Of a stretch of DNA of 64,000 nucleotides, positions 42,788 to 50,684 are shown piece by piece. The stretch comes from CBDDIP01 sp965279405 (GTDB taxonomy: Bacteria; Actinomycetota; Acidimicrobiia; Acidimicrobiales; Ilumatobacteraceae). Positions within the stretch are counted from its first letter, which is position 1. Every line of letters begins with the position of its first letter. Under the pieces are notes generated by a model. The model ran no database searches. It saw only the letters and a program-made list of their open reading frames with translations, and was not told the origin of the DNA. The stretch covers positions 5,084,001 through 5,148,000 of the forward strand of contig OZ257157.1 of the NCBI GenBank assembly GCA_965279405.1, in the 5' to 3' direction. The translations under genes were made by a program, and so were the position numbers.

Positions 42788-43549
42788 TCAGCCGTCGCCT
42801 CGCTGCGCTTCCAGCACGGTGAGGTCGCGGGCGGCGTAGTTGGCGTGGTCGATCTCCTCGCCCATCACCACGCTCAGGCACGTGCGAACCGTGCGCGGTT
42901 GCTCCGGGTACCCGGGCGCCGGGTTGCGCATGCACTCCCGCTCCAGCTCGACCTCGCTCAGTCCGTCCACGATGCGGCGGACGACGGCCATCCGATCGCG
43001 ACGCACCGCCAGCACCTCGGCGAACGACGGTCGTGCGGCCAGGTCGATGCCGAGGGCTGCTGCATCGTCGGACGGGTAGGAGCTGTGCGAGTAGCCAAGC
43101 CGGTCGTACGGGAGCGGATCGTCCAGCACCGTCCGACTGACCCACGCGTCCGTGCAGAAGATCAGGTGGCGCAACGTCTCGACGAACGACCACTCGTCGT
43201 CGACGCGCTGCTGGCGCTGGTCCTCCGACAGCGCCGCGGCGCGTTCGACCAACGTCGACCACCGCGCCTCGATGGTCGACCACATCGCTCGGTGGTCCTC
43301 GGGGGTGCGCGTCCCGCGCAGCTGCACCCGCTCGGGGTGACGACGATCGAGCTCCGCGTTCACGTATTCCGTCACGTCGACCTCGTTGACCACGATGTTG
43401 CCGATGAGACCGGACATGTCGACGTCGATCAACCACGAGTCGACGATCTTCACGTTCCGCAGGTCGCAGTCGCGCAGGACGGCACCGGAGAAGTCGACAC
43501 CGGTGAGCCGCGCGCCCTGGAACGAGGTCGGCATTGGTGCATCTGTCAT
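42788..43549 (-). CDS. DinB-like protein with N-terminal pentapeptide segment (paralogue B)
   Basis: 253 aa, plainly homologous along its full length to the gene at 41374: pentapeptide-like G-V-D-F-S-G-A-V-L-R-D-C-D-L-R, I-V-V-N-E-V-D-V-T-E-Y, W-S-F-V-E-T-L-R-H-L-I-F-C-T-D-A-W (metal His) and G-E-E-I-D-H-A-N-Y-A-A-R-D-L (metal His). The two copies probably arose by an inverted duplication. ATG 43549. About 70 bases separate it from the DUF664 gene upstream on the same strand. The 159 bases between 42629 and 42787 show no gene. Confidence 0.87.
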   Translation of the reverse strand: MTDAPMPTSFQGARLTGVDFSGAVLRDCDLRNVKIVDSWLIDVDMSGLIGNIVVNEVDVTEYVNAELDRRHPERVQLRGTRTPEDHRAMWSTIEARWSTLVERAAALSEDQRQQRVDDEWSFVETLRHLIFCTDAWVSRTVLDDPLPYDRLGYSHSSYPSDDAAALGIDLAARPSFAEVLAVRRDRMAVVRRIVDGLSEVELERECMRNPAPGYPEQPRTVRTCLSVVMGEEIDHANYAARDLTVLEAQRGDG

Positions 43550-43618
43550 GCACTCATCTTCCCGCGAAACGCCGACGGCGAACGCTCAACGATGAACGAC
43601 AGCTCGACGAACCGGGCG

Positions 43619-44140
43619 TCAGTCGCCGGTGACCCCGTCGATCGCTTCGCGGATCAGATCCGCGTGGCCGCAGTGGCGTGCGTACTCCTCGATCAGGTGC
43701 ACGACGATCCAGCGCAGGTTCACCGGCTGGCCTCGGCGCGGACGAACGGCGATGGCGTCGAACGACGTGACGGCAGTGAGGCGCCGAGACCGATCGATCT
43801 CGGCGCGCAGCACGGCAACCGCCTCGCTCAGGCTGTCGCCGTCGCGCACGTGGAAGTCGCGGTCGCGATCGTCGGGATCGTCCCAGTGCGGCGGCTCGTC
43901 GAGCCCGAGGAACAGCTCGGCGAACCAGTACTGCTCGACACCGCCGAGGTGCCTGGCGAGCCCGAGCAGGGTCAGGTCGCTGGCGGCGACCGTGGTGCGC
44001 GACTGCGCCTCGGTGATCCCGTCGACCTTCCGCAGGAACACGTGACGGTGGTAGTCGAGCAGCCAGCACGACGCGGCGCGCTCGTCGCCGTCGAGCGGCG
44101 CAACCTCGGGATCGAACGGGGGGTCCTGCAGCATCGACAT
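43619..44140 (-). CDS. DinB-superfamily protein (DUF664 type)
   Basis: 173-aa four-helix bundle: L-L-D-Y-H-R-H-V-F-L-R-K-V-D-G-I opens it, S-D-L-T-L-L-G-L-A-R-H-L carries a metal-site His, and the motif L-R-W-I-V-V-H-L-I-E-E-Y-A-R-H-C-G-H-A-D contributes the others. The W-x-x-H-x-x-x-E-x-x-R-H-x-G-H pattern marks the DUF664/mini-DinB family. ATG 44140 is nearest the domain. It is the last gene of the leftward run and follows thpR by 11 bases. Confidence 0.87.
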   Translation of the reverse strand: MSMLQDPPFDPEVAPLDGDERAASCWLLDYHRHVFLRKVDGITEAQSRTTVAASDLTLLGLARHLGGVEQYWFAELFLGLDEPPHWDDPDDRDRDFHVRDGDSLSEAVAVLRAEIDRSRRLTAVTSFDAIAVRPRRGQPVNLRWIVVHLIEEYARHCGHADLIREAIDGVTGD

Positions 44141-44151
44141 GGGTGCCGAGG

Positions 44152-44661
44152 TTACGGAGCCGCCGCCCTCGGCAACGCCCACGTTTCGATCGTCTCGTAG
44201 CGAGCACCGTCCTGGTGCAGCCGGCTGGCGACCAGCGCGATCTCGTCGACCTGGAACTCGGCATCGATCATCGTCCCCAACGCACGCGGCATCGGCGCGT
44301 GCGCCTTCACCCGTGCGACGGTCAGGTGCCCGACGAACCGCTTGCGCGGACGCTCACCGATCGCCGCCGTCGCATGGATGACGGCGCCGGCCAGATCGTC
44401 CAGTCCACCGACCGGGAGCATCAGCGCTCGCTCGTCGAGCACGTCGACCGCCGGCCCGACCCGGGCAACGGCCGACGGCAGCGAGATCCCCTCGAGCGCG
44501 TCGATCACCGCGTTCGGGTCGGCCTCGCCGAGGAAGCGCAGGGTGACGTGCCACCGATCGGGAGGCACGAACCGAACGCCGCGCTGGTCCTTGCGCGGCA
44601 AGGACATCAGCTCCTCGACCACCTCGTCGGGCGGCCACACGGCCAGGAACAGTCGCGGCAT
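44152..44661 (-). CDS. thpR: RNA 2',3'-cyclic phosphodiesterase (2H family)
   Basis: 169-aa 2H phosphoesterase. The two catalytic HxTx motifs are H-V-T-L-R-F-L-G (about 38-45) and H-L-T-V-A-R-V (about 111-117), placed symmetrically. It opens 2',3'-cyclic phosphates on RNA, and has been called LigT/ThpR. The N-terminus R-L-F-L-A-V-W-P-P is standard. ATG 44661. It is 13 bases downstream of the VOC gene and belongs to the long leftward run. Confidence 0.93.
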   Translation of the reverse strand: MPRLFLAVWPPDEVVEELMSLPRKDQRGVRFVPPDRWHVTLRFLGEADPNAVIDALEGISLPSAVARVGPAVDVLDERALMLPVGGLDDLAGAVIHATAAIGERPRKRFVGHLTVARVKAHAPMPRALGTMIDAEFQVDEIALVASRLHQDGARYETIETWALPRAAAP

Positions 44662-44674
44662 CAGGCGGCACTGA

Positions 44675-45106
44675 TCATCGGCGATCGAGCGAGAACTCCA
44701 TCACCTGGGTGAGGCGGACGTTGTTGCCGGACGGGTCGCGGAACGAGGTGTCGATGCCGTACGGCTGCGGCGTCGGCGGATCGTTGAAGACGACACCGCG
44801 AGCCGACAGCTCGTCGTAGGCGGCCTGGCAGTCGTCGGTCTCCAGGAACAGCGTGCCGCCGGCGCCCTTGGCCACCAGCTCGGCGAGGTGACCGCTGCTG
44901 TCGGCGTCGAGCATCGGCGGCGACGGCACCGGCATGAGCACCAGACCGACGTCGTCGCTGCCGGCGGGCCCGACGACGAGCCAGCGGAAGTTCCACTCCG
45001 ACATCGTCACGTCGGAGCGCACCTCCCAGCCGAGGAGCCGCGTGTAGAAGTCGAGTGCTACGTCCTGGTCGTGCACCCAGAACTGTGCGTTGGCGATCGT
45101 GATCAT
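44675..45106 (-). CDS. VOC-family glyoxalase-like protein
   Basis: 143-aa single VOC protein: A-Q-F-W-V-H-D-Q-D-V-A-L-D-F-Y at the N-terminus and I-D-T-S-F-R-D-P-S-G-N-N-V-R-L-T at the end. The metal Glu expected in the N-x-x-x-L strand is Arg, so it may be a binding protein and not an enzyme, like bleomycin-resistance or antibiotic-sequestering VOC proteins. ATG 45106 is used. It lies 10 bases after a short AraC regulator, a pair often co-transcribed in actinobacteria. Confidence 0.8.
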   Translation of the reverse strand: MITIANAQFWVHDQDVALDFYTRLLGWEVRSDVTMSEWNFRWLVVGPAGSDDVGLVLMPVPSPPMLDADSSGHLAELVAKGAGGTLFLETDDCQAAYDELSARGVVFNDPPTPQPYGIDTSFRDPSGNNVRLTQVMEFSLDRR

Positions 45107-45116
45107 GCAGGCGACG

Positions 45117-45554
45117 TTACGACGAGATCGCCGGCCCGGCTTCTCGAAACGTGCGGTTCTGCGGCCGGCCGTGGGCACGGGCAACGCAGTCGGGGATGCG
45201 GATCAACCGCTGCGCCGGCGGGAAGCTCGCCCGGTACCCGGTCGGGGTGGCGCCGAAGATGCGCCGGAAGGACGTGGTGAACGATCCGAGGCTGGAGAGC
45301 CCGACCGCGAAGCAGATCTCGGTGACGCTGCGGTCGGTGTTGCGCAGCAGCGCGGCCGCTCGTTCCAGCCGCCGGGTGAGCAGGTACTGGTGCGGCGACT
45401 CGCCGAAGGTCCGCCGGAACTCCCGGCTGAACTGCGCCCGCGAGAGACCTGCGTGCGCAGCGAGGTCGGCGACGCCAAGCGGCTCGGCGTAGCGCGCGTC
45501 GGCGAGGTCCTTCGCCCGCAAGAGGTGCCGGGCCGCCGACGTCGTCGCTGTCAC
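45117..45554 (-). CDS. AraC-family regulator (HTH domain only)
   Basis: 145 aa made almost wholly of the double-HTH AraC domain: L-G-V-A-D-L-A-A-H-A-G-L-S-R-A-Q-F-S-R-E-F-R (first HTH), then R-S-V-T-E-I-C-F-A-V-G-L-S-S-L-G-S-F-T (second HTH) and the P-T-G-Y-R motif. No ligand-binding domain precedes it, so it may respond through a partner. GTG 45554 lies 3 bases after the stop of the upstream gene. The neighbouring VOC gene is the likely target. Confidence 0.9.
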   Translation of the reverse strand: MTATTSAARHLLRAKDLADARYAEPLGVADLAAHAGLSRAQFSREFRRTFGESPHQYLLTRRLERAAALLRNTDRSVTEICFAVGLSSLGSFTTSFRRIFGATPTGYRASFPPAQRLIRIPDCVARAHGRPQNRTFREAGPAISS

Positions 45555-45557
45555 GCG

Positions 45558-46058
45558 CTAGGTGAGGAGGTCGGCGATGTCCTGCACGAGCAGGACCAAC
45601 AGCAACCCGATGATGGCCGTGGCGATGATCGAGTAGTGCCACCGGAAGCGGTGATCGACGGCGAAGAAGCGACGAATGGTGAACACGTCGCACGTCATCG
45701 CCAGCGTGCCGACGAGGATCCCGACGACCGGGCCAACACCGGTGGCCAGCCCGACGGCCGGGAGCACGAAGGGGAACACCACGTACGTGAGCGTGCAGCG
45801 GGTGGCCGAGATCAGCATCGACCGTTGGAACGTCCGGTAGGCGGACGCTGCGGTGACGCCCGGTGGGCGTTCGCGGATCCGCAGCACGCGACGGACGAAC
45901 AGGTCGGCGCGTGACCGGTGCACCGGTGGCCGGTCCGCGGCAGCGTGCGGGAACGGGCACACCGCCGGTGCCGCGGCAGGCGCCGTTGCTGCGCCATGGG
46001 GGAACGGGCACGTCGCGGTCGGCTGGTCTTCGGCGGTCGCGTGCTCCACGGCCGCCAT
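45558..46058 (-). CDS. Hypothetical membrane protein with duplicated C-P-F-P-H motif
   Basis: 166 aa. The N-terminal third is Ala/Pro-rich and contains two copies of C-P-F-P-H (about 17-21 and 34-38), a motif with Cys and His that resembles haem-regulatory Cys-Pro elements. Residues 85-165 hold three hydrophobic segments. The conserved C-terminus (V-D-H-R-F-R-W-H-Y-S-I-I) is between the last two membrane segments. Function is unknown. It starts one base after the TAA of the TOPRIM gene. Confidence 0.65.
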   Translation of the reverse strand: MAAVEHATAEDQPTATCPFPHGAATAPAAAPAVCPFPHAAADRPPVHRSRADLFVRRVLRIRERPPGVTAASAYRTFQRSMLISATRCTLTYVVFPFVLPAVGLATGVGPVVGILVGTLAMTCDVFTIRRFFAVDHRFRWHYSIIATAIIGLLLVLLVQDIADLLT

Positions 46059-46059
46059 C

Positions 46060-46668
46060 TTAGGGAGCGATCGCGGCGAGGAGCAGCTGCAGCGGACGCG
46101 GGACGCTGGCCAGGTCGAGCGCGTCGACGAGCTGGGGCGCGTAGTGGATCTTGCGGCCGCCCTTGCTGCCCATGAAGCGGCGAAGGTGCTGCTCGACCGT
46201 TCGGTCGCGCTGCGCCGGCTGCTGCTGCAGGATGCGCAACGAGCTCAGCTCCCCGTTCGCTTCGATCACCCGCTCGACCGCCGCCGCCCCGAGGGCGCGG
46301 ATCAGCTCGTCCTCGAGGTCCGCGTCGCACAGGAAGAAGCCGAGCTCCTCCATGCCCTCGGGCGTGAGGTCGGTGCCGAGCCCGGCGAGCTCCAACCCGC
46401 GGCGGATGACACGTCCCTCCCCCACGTCGCACAGGCCGGCGAGTCGGACGTCGGCGCCACTGGGCCCGTACCGCTCGATGAACCGGCGGATGTTGGTCGC
46501 ACCGCCCATCGGCACCAGCTCGACGCCCTCGGCAGCGAGGTCGCGGCCGAACCGTCGAGCGAGCGCGCCGACTGCGAGCTGATCGCTCACGCCTTCGACG
46601 AAGACGGCGACGACGGCGCCGGAGACGGCCGTGTGCCTTCCTCGGTGTTGCGAACCGGCTTCGTCCAT
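46060..46668 (-). CDS. Stand-alone TOPRIM protein (OLD-nuclease-like)
   Basis: 202 aa. A TOPRIM fold is suggested by V-F-V-E25-G-V-S-D-Q (metal Glu), L-C-D81-V-G-E-G and F-L-C-D115-A-D-L-E-D-E-L-I, the pattern of OLD-family nucleases where D-x-D and D-L-E supply the metal site. The ATPase that normally precedes such a domain is missing, so it resembles single-domain TOPRIM proteins such as those working with separate ATPases. ATG 46668 gives an 82-base overlap with the upstream membrane protein; no later start is in frame. Confidence 0.75.
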   Translation of the reverse strand: MDEAGSQHRGRHTAVSGAVVAVFVEGVSDQLAVGALARRFGRDLAAEGVELVPMGGATNIRRFIERYGPSGADVRLAGLCDVGEGRVIRRGLELAGLGTDLTPEGMEELGFFLCDADLEDELIRALGAAAVERVIEANGELSSLRILQQQPAQRDRTVEQHLRRFMGSKGGRKIHYAPQLVDALDLASVPRPLQLLLAAIAP

Positions 46669-47342
46669 CCGTTGAGGTTGTCACGCTCACGCCGCAGCAG
46701 CACGACGGCGAGCCACAGCAGCCAGATGCTCCAGAGCACGTAGCCGAAGAAGTTGATCGTGTCGATCGCGTCGAGATCCAACGGCGAGAGCACGCCGACG
46801 ACGATCATCGACGCCGAGGCGGCGCCCAGAGCCACGAACACCCGGCCGGCGAAGCGCCGCCCGAGGCTGGCGACGACGAGCACCGTCCACGCCGCGGTCA
46901 GCAGGTAGCCGAACGTCTCGCCGATCACGTTGCCGAGGATCGTGTGCGCCGTGTCGAAGTGGTCGCGTGCAGTGGCCGCCGTCGCCGCGTCAGAGCTCCC
47001 TGCATCACGGGCGAAGCCGGGCACGAGCAGCGGCCAGCGAGCAAGACCGATCACCTGCACGGCGGCGGCGGCGATGCCGGCCGGTACGGCCAGCCTCATC
47101 CAGCGGTCGTCTCGCAACCGTCCGATGCCGATGGCGATCGGCGCGAACAGCGCCGCCGAAGCAGCGAGGACGGCGAACCAGATCGAGACGGTCGTCTGGT
47201 GCTCGCGGAACCGGGCGAGGATCTCGCCGGTCGGCTCCTTCAGCACGTCGGGGTAGTTGAAGGTGCTGCCCAGCGCGGTGAACCCGGCGTTGGTCAGCAG
47301 CGCGGCGGCGATCAGCGTGACGGCGGTGACCTTGCGGTTCAT
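46587..47342 (-). CDS. DUF4386-like membrane protein
   Basis: 251 aa with about six membrane segments: A-V-T-L-I-A-A-A-L-L-T-N-A-G-F at the N-terminus, S-I-W-F-A-V-L-A-A-S-A-A-L-F-A-P, and further ones to residue about 225. The C-terminal 25 residues are hydrophilic, Pro/Ser-rich. The ATG at 47342 overlaps the previous stop by 4 bases. Function is unknown; co-transcribed with a second membrane protein and the MMPL exporter. Confidence 0.75.
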   Translation of the reverse strand: MNRKVTAVTLIAAALLTNAGFTALGSTFNYPDVLKEPTGEILARFREHQTTVSIWFAVLAASAALFAPIAIGIGRLRDDRWMRLAVPAGIAAAAVQVIGLARWPLLVPGFARDAGSSDAATAATARDHFDTAHTILGNVIGETFGYLLTAAWTVLVVASLGRRFAGRVFVALGAASASMIVVGVLSPLDLDAIDTINFFGYVLWSIWLLWLAVVLLRRERDNLNGWTKPVRNTEEGTRPSPAPSSPSSSKA

Positions 47343-47944
47343 GATGCGCCCCGTGCAGCACCGGCCCGGCGGGCGAGCTCGATGGGCAGGATCGACGTGA
47401 GCGCGGTGACGACGAGTGCGCCGCTCGATCCGAACACCGTGTACTGGGCTTCGACGTCCACGCCGATCGAGGACGTGATCGTCCACCCGAGCGCCCACGC
47501 GCCGGCGAGCAGCACCGGCCACGCTGCGGCGAGCCACCCGATGCGACGGCCGAGCACGGCGGCCTGCGCCGCACCGACGACAACGCCACAGATCGCCCCC
47601 TGGGTGGCGAGCGCGCCGAGGTCGGTGTCGTAGCCGGCCGCAGCGGCCCCGAGCCCGAGCCCGGCGGCCAAGCCCGCTGCCGTTGCGCCCACCCAGGAGA
47701 TGGGTGGCGGGCCGGTGCGGCGCATGCCGAGCCACTGGGCGATGCCGAGGACGGCCCCGGTGATCGCCCCGCCGGCGATCGCCGGGCCGGGGCTCTCGAC
47801 GCGGCCGACCAGTTCGGCGAGCAGGCCGCCGGCGGGGAAGCCGAGGAACGTGGGCATCCACCGCAGCGCAACCTTGGCCCAGCTGCGCGGTTGGGTGGGG
47901 ACGAGATCGGCGGATCGGGGGTTCGTCGAGGTGCGAAGTGACAT
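47339..47944 (-). CDS. Hypothetical membrane protein
   Basis: 201 aa with a basic 30-residue N-terminus and about five Gly/Ala-rich hydrophobic segments (33-48, 55-72, 83-100, 110-125, 135-155) ending in R-R-A-G-A-A-R-G-A-S. The alternating small residues resemble Gly-zipper membrane proteins. Translationally coupled to the next gene, and 45 bases after the MMPL gene. I do not recognise a family. Confidence 0.65.
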   Translation of the reverse strand: MSLRTSTNPRSADLVPTQPRSWAKVALRWMPTFLGFPAGGLLAELVGRVESPGPAIAGGAITGAVLGIAQWLGMRRTGPPPISWVGATAAGLAAGLGLGAAAAGYDTDLGALATQGAICGVVVGAAQAAVLGRRIGWLAAAWPVLLAGAWALGWTITSSIGVDVEAQYTVFGSSGALVVTALTSILPIELARRAGAARGAS

Positions 47945-47989
47945 GTGGGGTCTCCTGGGTGATCTGCGTTTGGGGTGGGCGGTTGCTGG

Positions 47990-50194
47990 TCAGACCGAGA
48001 CGAGCTCGGCGTCGGGCTGCGGCGCGTCGGCGTCGTCGGGCGAGACGTGGCTGCCTTCGATGTCGAGGTGCGGGATGACCCGGTCGAGCCAGCGCGGCAT
48101 CCACCAGTTCTTGTCGCCGAGCAGCTCCATCGTCGAGGGCACCAGGACGAGGCGGATGATGCTGGCGTCGATGACGACCGCGGCGGCCATGCCGATGCCG
48201 ATGATCTTCAGGAAGATCTGGTCGTCGAGCACGAACGCACCGAAGACGGCGGTCATGATCAGCGCCGCCGCGGTGATCACCTTGGCCGTTGCCGCCAGGC
48301 CGTCGGCGACGGCGGTCGCGTTGTCGCCGGTGCGCAGGTACTCCTCGCGCACTCGGGACAACAGGAAGACCTCGTAGTCCATCGACAGCCCGAAGAGGAT
48401 GGCGAACATCATCATCGGGATGAACGCCGGGATCGGGGTGGGCGTGCTGATGCCGAACAGCTGCCCGAACCACCCGCCTTCGCAGGCGTAGGCGACCACG
48501 CCGTAGGCGGCGATGATCGACAGCAGGTTGAGCACCGCCGCCTTCGCCGCGACCAAGACGGAACGGAACACGGCGAGCAGGAGGATGAACGAGAGCACGA
48601 TCACCGCGGCGATGAACAGCGGCAGGCGCTCCGAGATGCTGTTCGTCTGATCGACGTACGAGGCCGTGATCCCGCCGACGACGACGTGCAGGTCGCTGCC
48701 GGCCAGCGCGTCGGGGATGACGTCGTCGCGCAGCACCGACAGCAGCTCTGTGGTCGCCTCGTCCTGCGGGCTGGCAAGCGGAGTGAGGGCGATCACCGCG
48801 GCGTCCGCTCCGGGGCTGGCGATGGGCGGCGACACTGCGGCGACGCCGGGCGTCGCCGCGAGCGTCGTCCGCAGGTCGGTCAGCGTGGCCATCGCCTGGC
48901 TGCCGCCGTCGTCGGCGACGAGCACGAACGTGCCGTTGAACCCGGCGCCGAAGCCGTTCGTCATCAGGTCGTAGGCCCGTCGCGTGGTCAGGTTGGTCGG
49001 GTCGTTGCCGGCATCGGGGAACCCGAGGCGCAGCCCGAACACCGGGGCGATCAGGACCGCCAACGCGGCAGCGCCGGCGAGGCCGGTGACGATCGGGTGG
49101 CGCTGGATGAAGCGGCTCCAGTCGTACCAGAAGCCGCGGCCCGCCTGGTCGGCAGACGGGTGACGGAACGGCATCCGCAGGCGATCGATGTTGCGACCGG
49201 TGAACCCGAGGAGGGCCGGCAGCAGCGTCAGCGCGGCGAGCATCACGGCGAGCACGGTGGCGACAGCAGAGAACGCGACACCAGGCACGTAGGGCTGGTT
49301 CATGGTCAACATGCCCAGCAGCGAGATGACGACGGTGACGCCGGCGAACACGACGGAGCGTCCTGCCGTACCCATCGCCGTCGCCACGGCCTGCGCCGGG
49401 CTCGCCCCGTGAGCGAGCTCGCTGCGGTAGCGGGTGACGATCAGCAGCGCGTAGTCGATGCCCACGCCGAGGCCGATCATCGTCGCAACCGAGCTGGCCC
49501 ACTCCGGGATGTCGAGGACGTTGGTCAGCAACGTCCCCACGGCCAGACCGACGCCGACGCCGAACAGCGCGGTGGCCAGCGGCAGACCCATCGCCACCAA
49601 CGACCCGAAAGCGATGAGCAGGATGACCGCGGCGACCACGAGGCCCGGCCCTTCGGCGCCGATGCTGGTCGACTGGGCGTTGTCGATCGCCTGGCCGGCG
49701 AGCTCGACCTGCACGCCCGACGCACGGGCGTCGGCGGCGAGGTCGAGCATGTCGGTGGCGACGTCGATCGGGAACGCGGCGCTCGTCGAGTCGAGCTGCA
49801 CCGTGGCGAACCCGGTCGTGCCGTCGCCCGAGATCTGGCCGACACCGGCCGCATCCCACGGCGCCGTCACGGCGAGGATGTGCGGCAACGCTCGCACCCG
49901 TTCGATGAGCGGCTCGGCCACGGCGAGGACCGACGGCGAGGTCACCCCGTCGTCGTCGTGGATGACGATCGAGATCGTGTCGCCGGCCTGCGCCGGGAAC
50001 CGCTCGTCGAGCAGGTCGATGGCAGCCTTCGAGTCCGTGCCCGGTGACATGAACTCCTGCTTGTTCTCGCCGCCGAGGGTCATCGCGGCGAGGTTGATCG
50101 CCACGAGGACGACGATCCAGGCCACCACGACGATGCGGCGATGGCGGAACGACCAGGAGGTGATGCGCTTCAACATGAGGGCCTGCTTTCGCAT
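47990..50194 (-). CDS. MMPL-family RND exporter
   Basis: 734-aa transporter with two homologous MMPL halves: one TM after the basic N-terminus (F-R-H-R-R-I-V-V-V-A-W), a periplasmic domain (about 50-170), five TMs (about 180-370), a second periplasmic domain (about 390-545) and a final set of TMs. The D-Y-A-L-L-I-V-T-R-Y motif at about 240 and the M-D-Y-E-V-F-L-L-S-R motif near 615 carry the proton-relay Asp-Tyr pairs of the family. It exports lipids or hydrophobic compounds by proton antiport. ATG 50194; ATG 50176 is possible. First gene of a long leftward run. Confidence 0.93.
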   Translation of the reverse strand: MRKQALMLKRITSWSFRHRRIVVVAWIVVLVAINLAAMTLGGENKQEFMSPGTDSKAAIDLLDERFPAQAGDTISIVIHDDDGVTSPSVLAVAEPLIERVRALPHILAVTAPWDAAGVGQISGDGTTGFATVQLDSTSAAFPIDVATDMLDLAADARASGVQVELAGQAIDNAQSTSIGAEGPGLVVAAVILLIAFGSLVAMGLPLATALFGVGVGLAVGTLLTNVLDIPEWASSVATMIGLGVGIDYALLIVTRYRSELAHGASPAQAVATAMGTAGRSVVFAGVTVVISLLGMLTMNQPYVPGVAFSAVATVLAVMLAALTLLPALLGFTGRNIDRLRMPFRHPSADQAGRGFWYDWSRFIQRHPIVTGLAGAAALAVLIAPVFGLRLGFPDAGNDPTNLTTRRAYDLMTNGFGAGFNGTFVLVADDGGSQAMATLTDLRTTLAATPGVAAVSPPIASPGADAAVIALTPLASPQDEATTELLSVLRDDVIPDALAGSDLHVVVGGITASYVDQTNSISERLPLFIAAVIVLSFILLLAVFRSVLVAAKAAVLNLLSIIAAYGVVAYACEGGWFGQLFGISTPTPIPAFIPMMMFAILFGLSMDYEVFLLSRVREEYLRTGDNATAVADGLAATAKVITAAALIMTAVFGAFVLDDQIFLKIIGIGMAAAVVIDASIIRLVLVPSTMELLGDKNWWMPRWLDRVIPHLDIEGSHVSPDDADAPQPDAELVSV

Positions 50195-50219
50195 GACTGC
50201 GGGCCGTGCTGCCCGTCGA

Positions 50220-50244
50220 CGTCATGGTGAGCGGCGCTCATGAC
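50220..50244. promoter_or_regulatory. Imperfect palindrome upstream of MMPL exporter
   Basis: CGTCATG and CATGACG flank GAGCG-G-CGCTC, giving an almost complete inverted repeat interrupted by two bases on one side. It starts 26 bases upstream of the exporter's ATG, a suitable position for a repressor. No TetR gene is adjacent, so the regulator is unknown. Confidence 0.4.
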
Positions 50245-50280
50245 GCCGCGCTGACGCGGTCGGCGCGTCCGCAGCCGTCG

Positions 50281-50298
50281 GTGTCATGCAAGTGTCAG
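50281..50298 (+). promoter_or_regulatory. Heptamer direct repeats at 11-bp period (SARP-type site)
   Basis: GTGTCAT (50281-50287) and GTGTCAG (50292-50298) are direct repeats one helical turn apart, the arrangement recognised by SARP/AfsR proteins near their target promoters. They lie 24-41 bases upstream of the small gene that precedes the SARP gene at 50685, so autoregulation is a reasonable guess. No convincing -10 is seen. Confidence 0.4.
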
Positions 50299-50321
50299 GA
50301 CCGGCGTGCACGGTGTGGCGC

Positions 50322-50666
50322 ATGACAGACGACACCGTCGACACCGTGATCCGCCAAGCGATCGGCGGCGATCGCGATGCCACCACCTGGATCCTCGGTC
50401 ACGCGGACACCACCGAGTCGGCGCTCGTGATCGCCATGGCAGCGTTGCTCGAACGCGGCACGGGCCGCCTCGAACAGGCCCTTGCGGTCGCCTCGACGAG
50501 CCGCGATCGGCAGGTGGTCGAGATCGCCCGGGCCCACCTGCACGGCAGGAGCGAACTGGTCGACGCGTTGGCCCGCGACCACCTCGTCGACTTCCCCGAC
50601 AGCCTCATCGTCGCGTGGATCGCGTCCGACGCCGTCGAGCGTGCACGTGACGAAGGCCGGTCCTGA
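50322..50666 (+). CDS. Small hypothetical helical protein
   Basis: 114-aa acidic, Ala-rich, probably all-helical protein: I-R-Q-A-I-G-G-D-R-D-A-T-T-W-I-L-G, then A-L-V-I-A-M-A-A-L-L-E-R-G and a C-terminal W-I-A-S-D-A-V-E-R-A. No domain is recognised. ATG 50322 is chosen over 50286, which lies inside the direct-repeat region. It precedes the SARP regulator by 18 bases and is very likely in its operon, so it may modulate that regulator. Confidence 0.7.
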   Translation: MTDDTVDTVIRQAIGGDRDATTWILGHADTTESALVIAMAALLERGTGRLEQALAVASTSRDRQVVEIARAHLHGRSELVDALARDHLVDFPDSLIVAWIASDAVERARDEGRS

Positions 50667-50684
50667 CGGATCGTAGGCTGTCGC

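Noticed and set aside
47343..50225. Long minus-strand frame continuing upstream of the DUF4386-like gene
   Set aside because: The open frame is in the shadow of the MMPL gene; only the final part, from ATG 47342, encodes a plausible membrane protein.
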